The position numbers and the translations under genes were made by a program. Of a DNA stretch of 64,000 bases, positions 32,217 through 41,524 are shown one piece after another (the first letter of the stretch is position 1; each line of letters starts with the position of its first letter). Location of the stretch: assembly GCA_030374805.1 (NCBI GenBank), contig JARGSG010000247.1:310001-374000 (forward strand), written 5' to 3'. The notes beneath the pieces are model-generated. The model was not told the origin of the DNA, made no database searches, and saw nothing but the letters and a program-made list of their open reading frames with translations. This DNA is from Gracilaria gracilis. Its lineage: Eukaryota; Rhodophyta; Florideophyceae; Gracilariales; Gracilariaceae.

Positions 32217-33582
32217 GGTGAAGCAATGAAGAGAGCGACAGACACAGCGGTGCGACCGAGAGCAAAGTTGATGAGAGGCAGCGATCTAAAAGGCAGCGGG
32301 AACAAAGCGCACCAGTTCTGACAGCTGTGATGTGCGGCGCGAGTGAGCGGTGCGGACGGGCGCGTCAACACGCGCTAAAAAGGCGCGGCGCGATCACGTC
32401 GCGCGACGCGCACGCGACGGCGCCGCGCCGCTGCCAACGGCGGCGCGCGCGGGGAGCGGCGCGGAGCGGGCGACCGGCTGCTGCGATAGCGCCTCGTGGC
32501 GCGTCGCGCACACGTCTGGCGTCGATGGCGCGCCGACGTGGCGGCCGATGCTGGCACGGTGTTACAGTAAACGGCGCGTGTGGCGCGCGCGCGCTGCCGC
32601 GCCGCGCGCCCAACCAACGTGGCGCCAAGCGCGCGCGCGCACGCGCCCGCTCGCGCTCGCGCCTTTCGTTTATACGACGCTCACACGTTGCTTTCGCGCC
32701 GCTTTTTTTAGAGCTGCCGCCGCGTTTGGCCGCTGTGCAGTGGCCACGATGAATTGTTCAATTCCCGCACCTGTGTTAACTTGTAACACGCTTCGGCGTT
32801 GACAGCACGCACGTAGAGATACATACGAAGGTACATAGATACATACCTTCGGTCGGCTGCAGCCGCTTCTAACCGTCCAGTTGACTCGGCTATCCACTAG
32901 CTAGTGTCTACGGCTCATGACAGATGGTTGCTGATGCTTTCCCTCCAAAACCAACTCGTCAGCGTGAGAGAACAGCGATACCACGCCACAGAGTGCCGTC
33001 ACCCACCATGTTCGATAAATCGATAAGCGCCTTTTCATACTCGTGTAGTGTCGATCCAGCATTGTATGTTTTGCGCACCGATTCACGTTCTTACTGTGCA
33101 TGTTGCACAGTGCAGGCGTTAACGCTATCCCAATCGGCACTTGAAACAAACAATCGTCTCAAGTTGATCAGTTCCAGGCATTATCTCTATGTATCGCTAT
33201 CTACCCTCTACCCGCTAACTCCGGCAGTAGACGCCAGAATGGCCACCATCTCCGTCCGTTACACGCATACCACGTGTACATTGTTGTGTACACCACCCAA
33301 AGTGCTCCAACAATCACCAAAAAGTGCTCTCCATCATGGCCCCAGGGCCACGGCCGCGCGCCAACTCGCACGTCCGCCGTGCCATGGAGAGCGCAAGGCG
33401 CCAGCGCAACACACACGCGCCGCCGCATGGCCGCAGTAGGCGACCGCACCACGCAGCGCTGCGCCGCTTGCACGTCGTGCTGCTCCCGAACGTACCCGCG
33501 GTACCAACGGTACGCCTTCTGCGCCGCCTTCTCTGCCGCTGCGCCGCGTCCACGCCGAGCGCCTCGTCTGTGCACCACCCGC
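32217..33582. other. Divergent intergenic region, GC-rich half
   Basis: 32330-32720 is very GC-rich (CGCGC runs, many CpG) and is probably the promoter and leader region of the secreted-protein gene. 32760-33270 is AT-richer with no coding signal, apart from the repeated ACATA(C/G)...ACGTA(G)ATACATA motif near 32810-32850. A frame open upstream of the nuclease gene (33274-33582) is rejected as coding because it lacks an ATG start and its composition changes at 33583. Confidence 0.45.
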
Positions 33583-35670
33583 ATGAGCGAGCGCGTGCTC
33601 AACTTGTCGGCGTTGCCGCCGAGAAACAGCGCCCACTGGGTCAATACGTACGCCACGCAGAATGCCTTCTCTCACAATCATCTGCTCGACCTGCTCGACC
33701 TGTACGCTGCGCAGCATGCCATCCTGCGAGATGACCAGCTCCCGCATTGGAAACCCTCCGCGTCGTTCGCAGTTCGCATGCGAACGCTCGGTGCTGAGTT
33801 TCGTCGACAGGTCACAGGCGCCTTTGCGCGCCGCGTCGGCTTTGACCACCTGCTGTGCGTGCCGACCGACACCCACGTCATGAGCACTAGTGAGCAGAGT
33901 CAGTGCACCACGAATGCCATGCAGCGGGGCGTCAAGATGATCGCCGGCGCTGTGCTCACCGATGAGCGTGCGAGGCTGTTTGCTCGTGTCCCCATCTTGC
34001 TGCGCGCTGATGTCGCAGACCATATATTCAATCTCGCTCTTGACGCCTCTCACCTGCAACAGCCGTATGTTTATATCGCCGTCGCTATTAAACGACGCTC
34101 TGTGGAGACAAAGGGCTCGGCTGTCATTAGGAACATGTGTCTGGAGAAGCTGCAGAAGGAGATCTTCTTGTGGAATCTGTTGTTGTCACAATCGCAGCGC
34201 GTCGATGTTGGAAAGGCGTTGATCATTGGCTTGCATCCAAAGCGCAAGAAGGCTGTTGCCACAGGTGCCGTGCCGTATAAACCATCTGATATGCACGCCA
34301 AGCAAAACGCGCCCGCCGTGTTTGACAAGAAGGTGTGGAAACTGGCGGTGCTCCCGCTGCATGAGTTGCGCGAGCGCGAGAGAGAGAGCGCGTTGGATGC
34401 GTTGAAATGGCGCATGGCCGTGGTGGATGAAGGCGACGCGTGGTTGATGCAGGCTGTCGAACGTTTGGCTCCAAGTAAGCCATCGAAGCTGGCTGCTGCA
34501 TGTGACCGCGCGCAGGCGATCAACCCGATTTTGGAGTTGCTTCGCACCACGTCTGACCCACGTTTGAGACCGAATATGAAGAGCGCGTCCATGTTCGACT
34601 GGCCGTGGGAGAACGCGAAGAAGCAGCTCGCACACAATTTGCGCGAGCTTACGTTGGTGTCCGGCGTCAGTAGAAGCGCCACTGAACAAGCGATGACAAA
34701 AGGCATTCCGAACGATTATTCGCATCATCAGGTCACGGCGGAAGCGCTGGGTTCAAAGTCGTTGTTTACGACGCAAACCCTGTTGAAGAGCAAGCCAGGG
34801 TACAATGGCCCTGTTGTCACTCCGAGAATCATACCGCACAACAAGGCAAACTGGAGGCTTTTGAAAGACTTTAGTCGGCAATATCCTCATCGTTTCAGTA
34901 AGAATGGTGAGATGCTACCTGATATCGATAAGAGATCGTTCTACGTCGACTTGGAGCTCGCCTCGGCAGAGTACCTGTACGCTGATGATACTACAAAACT
35001 ATCGGATGATACCGACTCGGAGCTGTTGCAAGAGTACGGCGGGGTGTTCGATGTTTATCCGAAATCGCCTTTAATTGCTGAGACCATCCCAGACCCGCTG
35101 GTGTTTATGATCGGCTGCGGCCAGGTAGTAGATGGCAACTGGCAGCACAAAGTTTTCGTGACCGACACCCTTGACAAACGGGGGGAACAACAAGTAATCA
35201 TAGAATGGTTGCAGCATATGCATGCAGTGACTCGTACTATGAAAGAACCTGCTCTCGTGCACGTGTGGGGTCCGGAGAAACAGTTGTTGAAGCAAGCCTT
35301 CCGTCGCATGCCTCAGCCGGTGGTTCATGAAATAGCACCTTTTCGGAACTATGAGATAATGGACGTGCACAAGATAGTGTCCACTTCTTGCGTGTCCATC
35401 CGCGGAAGCTTGAACAATTCTATCAAAAACGTAGCAAGAGCTCTTCAGAATTTAGGGTTGTTGGATGATTGTGGAGAAAGAGACACCGAAGGAGGAGTAG
35501 AGAATGGCGTTGATGCAATAGCAGCTGTGCTATATGCAGCGGAACTTGTGCATAAAAACAAGGCATCATCGTTATCAAAGGTTGAAACGGTTCAAAATGT
35601 AGCACGGTACAATGAACACGACTGCAGGGACGTGGCGCGCATCGTGGCATACTTGAGAAAAAACCATTGA
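33583..35670 (+). CDS. RecB-like/RNase H-like nuclease, giant-virus type (695 aa)
   Basis: The ATG at 33583 opens a 695-codon intronless frame. The C-terminal third (~450-695) fits the RNase_H_2 (DEDD-type 3'-5' exonuclease) family: SFYVDLELA with the first acids, DPLVFMIGCG, a mid-segment LVHVWGPEKQLL, then GSLNNSIKNVARALQNLGLL and YNEHDCRDVARIVAYL, which is the family's final YN-x2-D-C block. The N-terminal part has ADVADHIF and YVYIAVAIKRR, compatible with a PD-(D/E)xK fold as in TM0106/RecB-type nucleases. The middle (RELTLVSGVSRSATEQAMTKG, then GSKSL) matches the helical linker I recall from proteins of large algal and amoebal DNA viruses. A role in nucleic-acid processing is likely. Origin by transfer from a giant virus is an inference. 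Confidence 0.65.
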   Translation: MSERVLNLSALPPRNSAHWVNTYATQNAFSHNHLLDLLDLYAAQHAILRDDQLPHWKPSASFAVRMRTLGAEFRRQVTGAFARRVGFDHLLCVPTDTHVMSTSEQSQCTTNAMQRGVKMIAGAVLTDERARLFARVPILLRADVADHIFNLALDASHLQQPYVYIAVAIKRRSVETKGSAVIRNMCLEKLQKEIFLWNLLLSQSQRVDVGKALIIGLHPKRKKAVATGAVPYKPSDMHAKQNAPAVFDKKVWKLAVLPLHELRERERESALDALKWRMAVVDEGDAWLMQAVERLAPSKPSKLAAACDRAQAINPILELLRTTSDPRLRPNMKSASMFDWPWENAKKQLAHNLRELTLVSGVSRSATEQAMTKGIPNDYSHHQVTAEALGSKSLFTTQTLLKSKPGYNGPVVTPRIIPHNKANWRLLKDFSRQYPHRFSKNGEMLPDIDKRSFYVDLELASAEYLYADDTTKLSDDTDSELLQEYGGVFDVYPKSPLIAETIPDPLVFMIGCGQVVDGNWQHKVFVTDTLDKRGEQQVIIEWLQHMHAVTRTMKEPALVHVWGPEKQLLKQAFRRMPQPVVHEIAPFRNYEIMDVHKIVSTSCVSIRGSLNNSIKNVARALQNLGLLDDCGERDTEGGVENGVDAIAAVLYAAELVHKNKASSLSKVETVQNVARYNEHDCRDVARIVAYLRKNH

Positions 35671-35884
35671 GCGTGTGAAACAAACCAATGTTTTAGTTGT
35701 TGACACACAAACAAGACGACCAAAAAAGGGTAATCGGGGATGGCGACAAGCTGTGTATAACTAAGAGCCGCTCTCCAAACAAACAGGACAACGATCATCG
35801 TACGATGTGAGCGCGTCCGGGTTAGGTATTGAACGCTAACTGACGAGACAATGTGAGAGGTTGACAGTTGCAGTATGCTAATTA

Positions 35885-36679
35885 TTATTCGACGTAACCG
35901 CCGGCAGTAATCATTGCAAACGAAACAAACAAAACACCCCCCGTAAGCGCGACAGCCTTCTCAGAAATCTTGGAGGCCAAAAGACGGCCGCCGACGACAG
36001 CGAGCCCAGTGCAGATAGAATGACCAAGCACGCCACCAAGAATGACGCCATAGATATCTTTGGACGCGGCGAGCGCAATGGTGGCAATCTGACTACGATC
36101 GCCCCACTCGGCCAGCGCGGTCATGGTGAGCGATTTCATGAAGGCCGGCGGAAGGCCCGGTAGTCGAGAAGGCTTGGGCTTCTTATCCGGGGTGGCAAGC
36201 TCCTCCTCAACCTCTGCCAACTCCTCATTCTCCGACTTGGCGACGCGGCGCATACGCCACCAGTCGCGCAGCAGCTGCAGCCCAAAGTACAAAAAGAGGG
36301 CGGCGGCAGCCAAGGAGGTGTAGCGCTTGTCAAGCAGTAGCGGAAAGGCCTTGCCAATGGCGGCGGAAAGGACGGTCATGGCGGCCAGGGCGGACAGTGC
36401 ACCGGCCCAAATGGTGAGACGCGACGACTTCATGGCGAGAATTGCCGCGACGAAAAAAGTGCGGTCGCCAAGTTCACATGCCAGAATGAGCACGAAGGAT
36501 TGCACGAAGGCGGACATGAAGCCGGCGTCATCGGCTAGTGACACGCGCACGGACTCGGGCAACAGCGATAGAATTGACTGCATGTCGTGCGCGTCGTCGA
36601 GGGAGGGCGGCTGCACGGGGACGGCTATCACAAACACGAAGAGAAGCAAGAGGGCGGCGAGTATGGTGAGGAGGTGCAT
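35885..36679 (-). CDS. GDT1/TMEM165 (UPF0016) cation transporter (264 aa)
   Basis: Member of the GDT1 family, which moves Ca2+ and Mn2+ into the Golgi or plastid membranes in exchange for protons. Both signature motifs are present: ELGDRTFF in the first half and EWGDRSQIA in the second, each opening a three-helix block. About six transmembrane helices are visible after a signal peptide (MHLLTILAALLLLFVFVIA). A charged loop (~150-175) separates the halves. The start at 36679 is preferred because it opens the signal sequence. An upstream in-frame ATG (36955) would add a 92-residue basic stretch unlikely to be translated. A secretory signal rather than an organelle leader suggests the Golgi-type paralogue. 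Confidence 0.88.
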   Translation of the reverse strand: MHLLTILAALLLLFVFVIAVPVQPPSLDDAHDMQSILSLLPESVRVSLADDAGFMSAFVQSFVLILACELGDRTFFVAAILAMKSSRLTIWAGALSALAAMTVLSAAIGKAFPLLLDKRYTSLAAAALFLYFGLQLLRDWWRMRRVAKSENEELAEVEEELATPDKKPKPSRLPGLPPAFMKSLTMTALAEWGDRSQIATIALAASKDIYGVILGGVLGHSICTGLAVVGGRLLASKISEKAVALTGGVLFVSFAMITAGGYVE

Positions 36680-37329
36680 GGCATAGCGGGCGGCGCGCTG
36701 ACTGCAGCGCGGCGATGTGGGGGGGGTTGGGCGATGGATAGCGTGCGGCTTTGAGCGGCGGCGTAGCGGCGCGAGCGACACGCGGGACGCGGTGCAGCGC
36801 AAGCGCTGGCAACGATGGTAGCCGCGGCTGCCGTTCGAACAGTTCGAGCGGCGGGCGCGTCGCTGTCGCTTCTGGGGGGCTGAATTTCGCGCGCAGGTGT
36901 CAGCCACCCCCGCGACAGCATGACATGGCATGTCACGTGTAGACGGCACTGCCACTGTGCCAGCTGGACGACGTGGTGCGTGATGGGCGGTGAGCGCCCG
37001 CAGCTGGGCGCGCGACGACGAGCGGCAGCACCGGTACAGCCGCGGCTGCCACGGCCAATGAGCGATGAGGACGACATCACCAACGGCTCGTGGAGCTGCG
37101 GCGTGCGCTGACGACGACTCGTTGAGGGAGCTGCGGCGCTGTGTCGGCGCGTTTGTGGCGCGCCGTGTCGCTTCGCGTGCGCATTCGCGCGGTGCCCTCG
37201 CGCGTGCGCCGCGCTTTCGTGTCGACTTGATGCTTTAGGTAACGTTAACCCTTTCTACTGTCCGCCTCGCCGTCAACCACCTCTTGCCGCTTGCTCCCGC
37301 CCGCGCGCCCGTTGGTCGCGCTTCGCCCC
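36680..37329. promoter_or_regulatory. GC-rich divergent promoter region (GDT1 / squalene monooxygenase)
   Basis: 650 bases between two diverging start codons, very GC-rich and CpG-rich, with no independent gene. Overlapping frames on both strands are composition artefacts. Confidence 0.5.
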
Positions 37330-38730
37330 ATGCAGCACGCGTCGCCGTACGACGTCATCGTCGTCGGTGCCGGCGTTGCCGGCGGCGCGTTGATAAACTG
37401 TTTGGCGCGCGATGGTCGAAGCGTGCTGTGCATCGAGCGCCATTTGCGGGCTGCCGATGGCGAGCTGAGCGAGCCTTCGCGTATTGTGGGCGAGCTTTTG
37501 CAACCGGGTGGCTGTGAGAAACTCGCTGAGCTTGGGCTTAGCGACGCGCTTTCTGGCATTGATGCGCAGCCGGTTTATGGCTACGCCATGTTCCTTGATG
37601 GTCGTTCTGAGTCTATCTCGTACACCGAGCCGTCACACAAGCAGCGAGTGGGCTACAGCTTTCACAACGGCCGCTTTTTGAAGAGATTGCGTCAGATTGC
37701 GCTCGAGAATGAAAACGTCTCTCTCGTGCAGGGAAATGTTGTGTCGCTTGAGAAAGATTCGTCTGGCAACGTCATCGGTGTATGCTATCGTGATGATGAA
37801 AAGCGTCTCGCTCGCGCCTACGCCCATCTAACTATCGCCTGCGATGGCTGTTCAAGTAGCTTGCGGAAGCGAGCTGCTACTCAACATCAAGTGTCAGTTT
37901 ACTCCAACTTTCATGGCTTGCTGCTGGAGATGTCCGACGTTCCCTTCCCCAATCACGGCCATGTGGTACTTGCAGACCCTTCACCAGTGCTGTTTTACAG
38001 GATAAGCAGTCGTGAAGTCCGTTGTCTCGTCGACATTTCCAGCGAGTACACTGGCGCTGTGTCCGATTACATGTTAAACGTCGTCATGCCTCAAATTCCG
38101 CTACAGTTTCAGAAACCGTTCCAGTGCGCCGTCAAAAACGGAAAGTCGAGAATGATGCCCAACCGAGTCATGCCTGCCCCGGCAGACATCATCCCTGGAG
38201 CACTTCTGTTAGGAGATGCTTTCAACATGCGCCACCCGCTTACGGGCGGTGGCATGACGGTTGCGTTGTCAGATATCACCATCATTCGCAACTTGCTCAA
38301 GGAAGTGCCCGATTTATCCGATGTCGACACCGTTTCACGCAAGCTTGACGTGTTTTATTCTGCTCGGAAACCCATGTCAACTACGATAAATATTCTAGCC
38401 AATGCACTATACACACTTTTTTGCGCAAAGGGCGACCCAGCCCTCAAGGACATGCGAGATGCTTGTTTCGAATATCTTGGTAGGGGCGGAAGGATGACTC
38501 ATGATCCCATATCTATGCTTGGTGGAATCAAGCCACAGCGATTCTTACTCGTCACTCACTTTTTCGCTGTGGCTTTTTACGGATGTGGGAGAGCAATGCT
38601 GCCGTTTCCGACTATCGAGCGAGTGAGCAAGGCTTGGAGCATATTCAGGGCTTCTTTCAACGTCATCAAGCCCTTGATAGATGCAGAAAACTTGTGGCCA
38701 TTGTCGTCACTGCCTATCTCTTCATTGTAG
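37330..38730 (+). CDS. SQE: Squalene monooxygenase (466 aa)
   Basis: FAD- and O2-dependent enzyme that forms 2,3-oxidosqualene, the committed step to sterols, on the ER membrane. The start is the ATG at 37330. The dinucleotide-binding motif DVIVVGAGVAGG opens the protein (residues ~6-17), followed by SVLCIERHL. GELLQPGG (~57-64) and SYSFHNGRF are typical of the family. The second FAD motif GDAFNMRHPLTGGGMTVAL sits near residue ~297. The C-terminal ~50 residues contain a hydrophobic segment (LVTHFFAVAFYGCGRAML) suited to membrane attachment. Length is normal. No N-terminal transmembrane helix is present. The gene converges on a glycosyltransferase-like gene with about 200 bases between stops. 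Confidence 0.95.
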   Translation: MQHASPYDVIVVGAGVAGGALINCLARDGRSVLCIERHLRAADGELSEPSRIVGELLQPGGCEKLAELGLSDALSGIDAQPVYGYAMFLDGRSESISYTEPSHKQRVGYSFHNGRFLKRLRQIALENENVSLVQGNVVSLEKDSSGNVIGVCYRDDEKRLARAYAHLTIACDGCSSSLRKRAATQHQVSVYSNFHGLLLEMSDVPFPNHGHVVLADPSPVLFYRISSREVRCLVDISSEYTGAVSDYMLNVVMPQIPLQFQKPFQCAVKNGKSRMMPNRVMPAPADIIPGALLLGDAFNMRHPLTGGGMTVALSDITIIRNLLKEVPDLSDVDTVSRKLDVFYSARKPMSTTINILANALYTLFCAKGDPALKDMRDACFEYLGRGGRMTHDPISMLGGIKPQRFLLVTHFFAVAFYGCGRAMLPFPTIERVSKAWSIFRASFNVIKPLIDAENLWPLSSLPISSL

Positions 38731-38935
38731 GTTTGTAGAATATCTGAGTGCAAAGAAAGAAACGTTGATTAAAAACTTGAGGACCTTTCGAATGCCAATG
38801 TGACAAGTACTTGCCTTTCTTTAGTATGTGAGTGAGAGGTTATGACAGTAAGTGGACATGAAGTATTTCAAATCAGATTGTACAACGAAGTATTACATCT
38901 CATGTTGCGTACATCCGTTCTAACATATGCGGGGC

Positions 38936-39886
38936 CTATAGATCTGGGTTTTCTGGCGAAGTCGGATACATGATCTTTCGCTTCACGAAAACTCCATTGG
39001 ACGGAATGATATCGGCCATACTCAGCCATTTGATCAGCAAGCACTCTGGAGTTCCGTGCTCGTAGGAATAGTTTTCACAAGGACCCCCTCCTAGTTGATC
39101 AAGAGGACCACAACCATCCGGTTCGAATGCTTGCACAACGGAGAAGTAATCGTCTGCCATTGCTCTTGGTACCAACGCAATCGCGGTACCGCTCATATGA
39201 ACTCTTGGTTGCTTGTCTGGCGATGGAAGCGAGACATGAATCCTCATGTTTGGTTGCAGACGCAATATCCACTCATACTTTTGTCCAGATGCTTGTTCTT
39301 CGGCCTTAATCATCTTGTAGCATTCGTGTGCTGCGTAGAACTGCAGGAAGTGCTGGCTGTAATGACTCTTGTCCGTTCCTTCACGCATGTAGCATTGAGA
39401 CGTTTCTGGGGTTTTGATGGCGTCCGCGGAAAAAGTATGAATTACTTTGGCTTTCATTGCGTTGAACATGGGTTGAAGAACCCCCAGGTCGTGTTCCTCC
39501 ACATAGTGCTCTCCACTATGCTCATGATGGTAATCATCCTTGGGATCAACGTAGAAGAAAATGTCCGCATTCTTATCGACAGAGCGAATTACATCCAAGT
39601 TTTGATGAAAGACATGCGGAAAGGTTCCCAGATGGCCGCTGTAACACACAGCCACGGAAGGTACTCCCGGCGTTCCTTCAGAAACTCCTGCAAAAGAAGC
39701 TACTTTGTTTACGATGGAGGTCTTAACGGTATGGTCCAAACGATGAACCGCAAGAGCAAGAATAGATCCAGTAAGTAGGGCAAGAAACAATAGCTTCGGA
39801 GCGGGGTTCTCCTGTGGAGGATATGCATGAGCGACATTCGGCGGAACGGCTTCCTCATGAGCAGGCGGAGCTTCTGAGGCAGGCAT
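38936..39886 (-). CDS. Type II membrane glycosyltransferase-like protein (316 aa)
   Basis: A short cytosolic N-terminus rich in Pro/Glu/Ala is followed by one membrane anchor (KLLFLALLTGSILALAVH, ~31-48), a stem, and a luminal domain beginning PSVAVCYSGHLGTFPHVF, then ADIFFYVDPKDD, then EWILRLQPNMR. This resembles predicted plant and algal glycosyltransferase-like (DUF7796-type) proteins: a nucleotide-sugar-type Rossmann start, an FxYVD segment, and an R-x-D-like element appearing here as RLQPNM. The acceptor is unknown; a Golgi role is inferred. The frame is open upstream to a GTG at 39919, but the first ATG is at 39886. A GTAAGT donor-like site upstream (about 39941) might indicate a leader intron. 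Confidence 0.65.
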   Translation of the reverse strand: MPASEAPPAHEEAVPPNVAHAYPPQENPAPKLLFLALLTGSILALAVHRLDHTVKTSIVNKVASFAGVSEGTPGVPSVAVCYSGHLGTFPHVFHQNLDVIRSVDKNADIFFYVDPKDDYHHEHSGEHYVEEHDLGVLQPMFNAMKAKVIHTFSADAIKTPETSQCYMREGTDKSHYSQHFLQFYAAHECYKMIKAEEQASGQKYEWILRLQPNMRIHVSLPSPDKQPRVHMSGTAIALVPRAMADDYFSVVQAFEPDGCGPLDQLGGGPCENYSYEHGTPECLLIKWLSMADIIPSNGVFVKRKIMYPTSPENPDL

Positions 39887-40191
39887 TGGAATAAAGTTAA
39901 CCGAATCTCTGAAGCTCACGTTTTCTCCTGTGGGAACTTACCGGATACCGAGCTCGTAGCTTCAGTACAAACCAGCGTTAGACAACTTCCAAAACTTTTC
40001 TCCGTGACCCTCTCGTCACGTCCCTTCTGTTAAAAACTTTGCCTGTCACAGCCTTCTGCTTCTTTTTCAATACAGTTTTTCACAAAAGCAGAAAGCGTGA
40101 TGTTCTTTTCTTTCGTATGCAACTACAGAGTTACTTGGTCTGAACTTCGGACTGAAGAAACAGCAGTGTTGTTACAACTTACAACACAGTG

Positions 40192-40345
40192 TGGCGACTC
40201 GCCACTGGCGACTCGCCACTGGCGACTGGACGAAATAGCCACACTCGCCAGTGGGGAGTGTGGCTATTTCGTCCAATACCAAGGTCTTAATTGCACTGCA
40301 GATTCTGCAGGGCAGAATCTGCATATCTCTACTGGACTGGCTCAC
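40192..40345. repeat. Cluster of tandem repeats and hairpins
   Basis: In order: tandem copies of GCGACTCGCCACTG (about 40195-40227); a perfect 20-bp stem (TGGACGAAATAGCCACACTC at 40227-40246 with its exact complement at 40256-40275) around a 9-nt loop; then GCAGATTCTGC/GCAGAATCTGC, a second inverted repeat near 40299-40323. Such a concentration is not expected by chance. It may be the end of a small transposon or a replication or recombination hot spot. Confidence 0.85.
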
Positions 40346-40550
40346 CGAGTCTAAGTGGCTGTCATTCAGACTTGAGGCTCCAGAGCCCGAAGCAAGGAGT
40401 CCATGGCAAGTAGTCCTTGCCAAGGACCCAAGACGGATTCCAAAAGCTGCGATACCCGATTTCCATCACGTTGATAGTCAAGACGAATCATTTTGTTCCC
40501 CATCTTGTCCAAAGTATCTCATACTTTCTTTTAATCATCAACAGAGAAAC

Positions 40551-40943
40551 ATGAGTATCAAACCCCGATCTGAGCAGCAGCAGCACCCCCGTGTTCATTC
40601 AAAGTACAGAACCAGGCTCCTCTCGACCACAAATGATGATGTACCACCAAACAGTCCTCTTTTTCTTCCCGGTTTCGTGGTTGACAACAAATGTCTATGT
40701 GGTCGTAAAACTTTATCCACATTGTGTCATTCTAATGGAGGGTGCTTATCTAAATTCAAGTACGTCCTGACATAACATGCATACCAAGCATTCTAGTACT
40801 GACTGCATTTAATTCTTTCGATCAGTGCGCATTCCAAAGAAGACAACGCCCCCGAGGAGTGTGGTAATGTTAATAACGGAGAACAAGCACAGTCTACTTC
40901 AGATGCTCCGAGCGAATCTACGTGCGTTTCGAAGACCGATTGA
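40551..40943 (+). CDS. Possible small spliced gene (108 aa)
   Basis: A tentative two-exon model: exon 1 is 40551-40759 and exon 2 is 40826-40943, with a 66-nt intron bounded by GTACGT and a pyrimidine-rich TTCTTTCGATCAG acceptor. The splice keeps the frame and the second exon reads 39 codons to a stop. The product would be polar and acidic, with a cysteine group (KCLCGRK, LCHSNGGC) and an acidic Ser/Glu tail. A second acceptor-like site right before the ATG hints at a further upstream exon. No homology is recognised, and chance is quite possible. Confidence 0.28.
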
Positions 40944-41524
40944 CGGTAATTACCAGTCGTGAGTAATGCATCGGATGCCTTTCCCTTCTTTACCAGTCTC
41001 TTGTTCATAGTATTTAGTTCTGTCTCTTCTGCACTTGCAGACATTGCCTCGAATTTATTACACAATCTCGTCGGCTTTTTCTCAGTCACCTCCCAGTCGA
41101 GCTGCAGTGGCCGCATAAGCTGCAAAATCTTTGTCCACCTCGCACAAGCGTTCGTCGGCAAAAAAATGCACTGCGGTCATAGAGCGCAGATTGAATGAAG
41201 TGATCGCGAATTGTAGTAGCGGCTCTAGACTTGGCGGGAGAGGTTGTTTCCTTTTCTAACTCGTCGCGTCCAGAAAGATGCCAACGGCGCGCAACTCTGT
41301 TTTACAGCATCAATAAAGGCTGCATTTACTCCAAGCGATGGAGGAGATATGACGCGCAGACAGGGATGCAAGGGTTTTCCTCCACTCGACGACCTATCGC
41401 GAACAATAGAACTCACAAGAAACTCCTGCCAGATGGACTCATTGAGCTGAACAGCCTTACCTGCAGCATCGACGGCACTAGCAGTTGTCTTACCGGGTAA
41501 GTCAACATGAACCTGCACTCAGTT

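Noticed and set aside
33274-33582. Upstream extension of the nuclease frame (103 codons)
   Set aside because: No ATG start; composition is repetitive Cys/Arg/Pro unlike the rest of the protein. The ATG at 33583 opens the conserved part.
36680-36955. Upstream extension of the GDT1 frame from ATG 36955
   Set aside because: The added 92 residues are Arg/Pro/Ser-rich and would bury the clear signal peptide at 36679. GC-rich promoter DNA often stays open by chance.
40793-41518. Two minus-strand frames (41518-41225 and 41161-40793) downstream of the hAT gene, one with a SANT-like pattern
   Set aside because: Frames are interrupted, the second lacks an ATG, and the SANT resemblance is loose. They may be hAT element remnants but I cannot support a gene.
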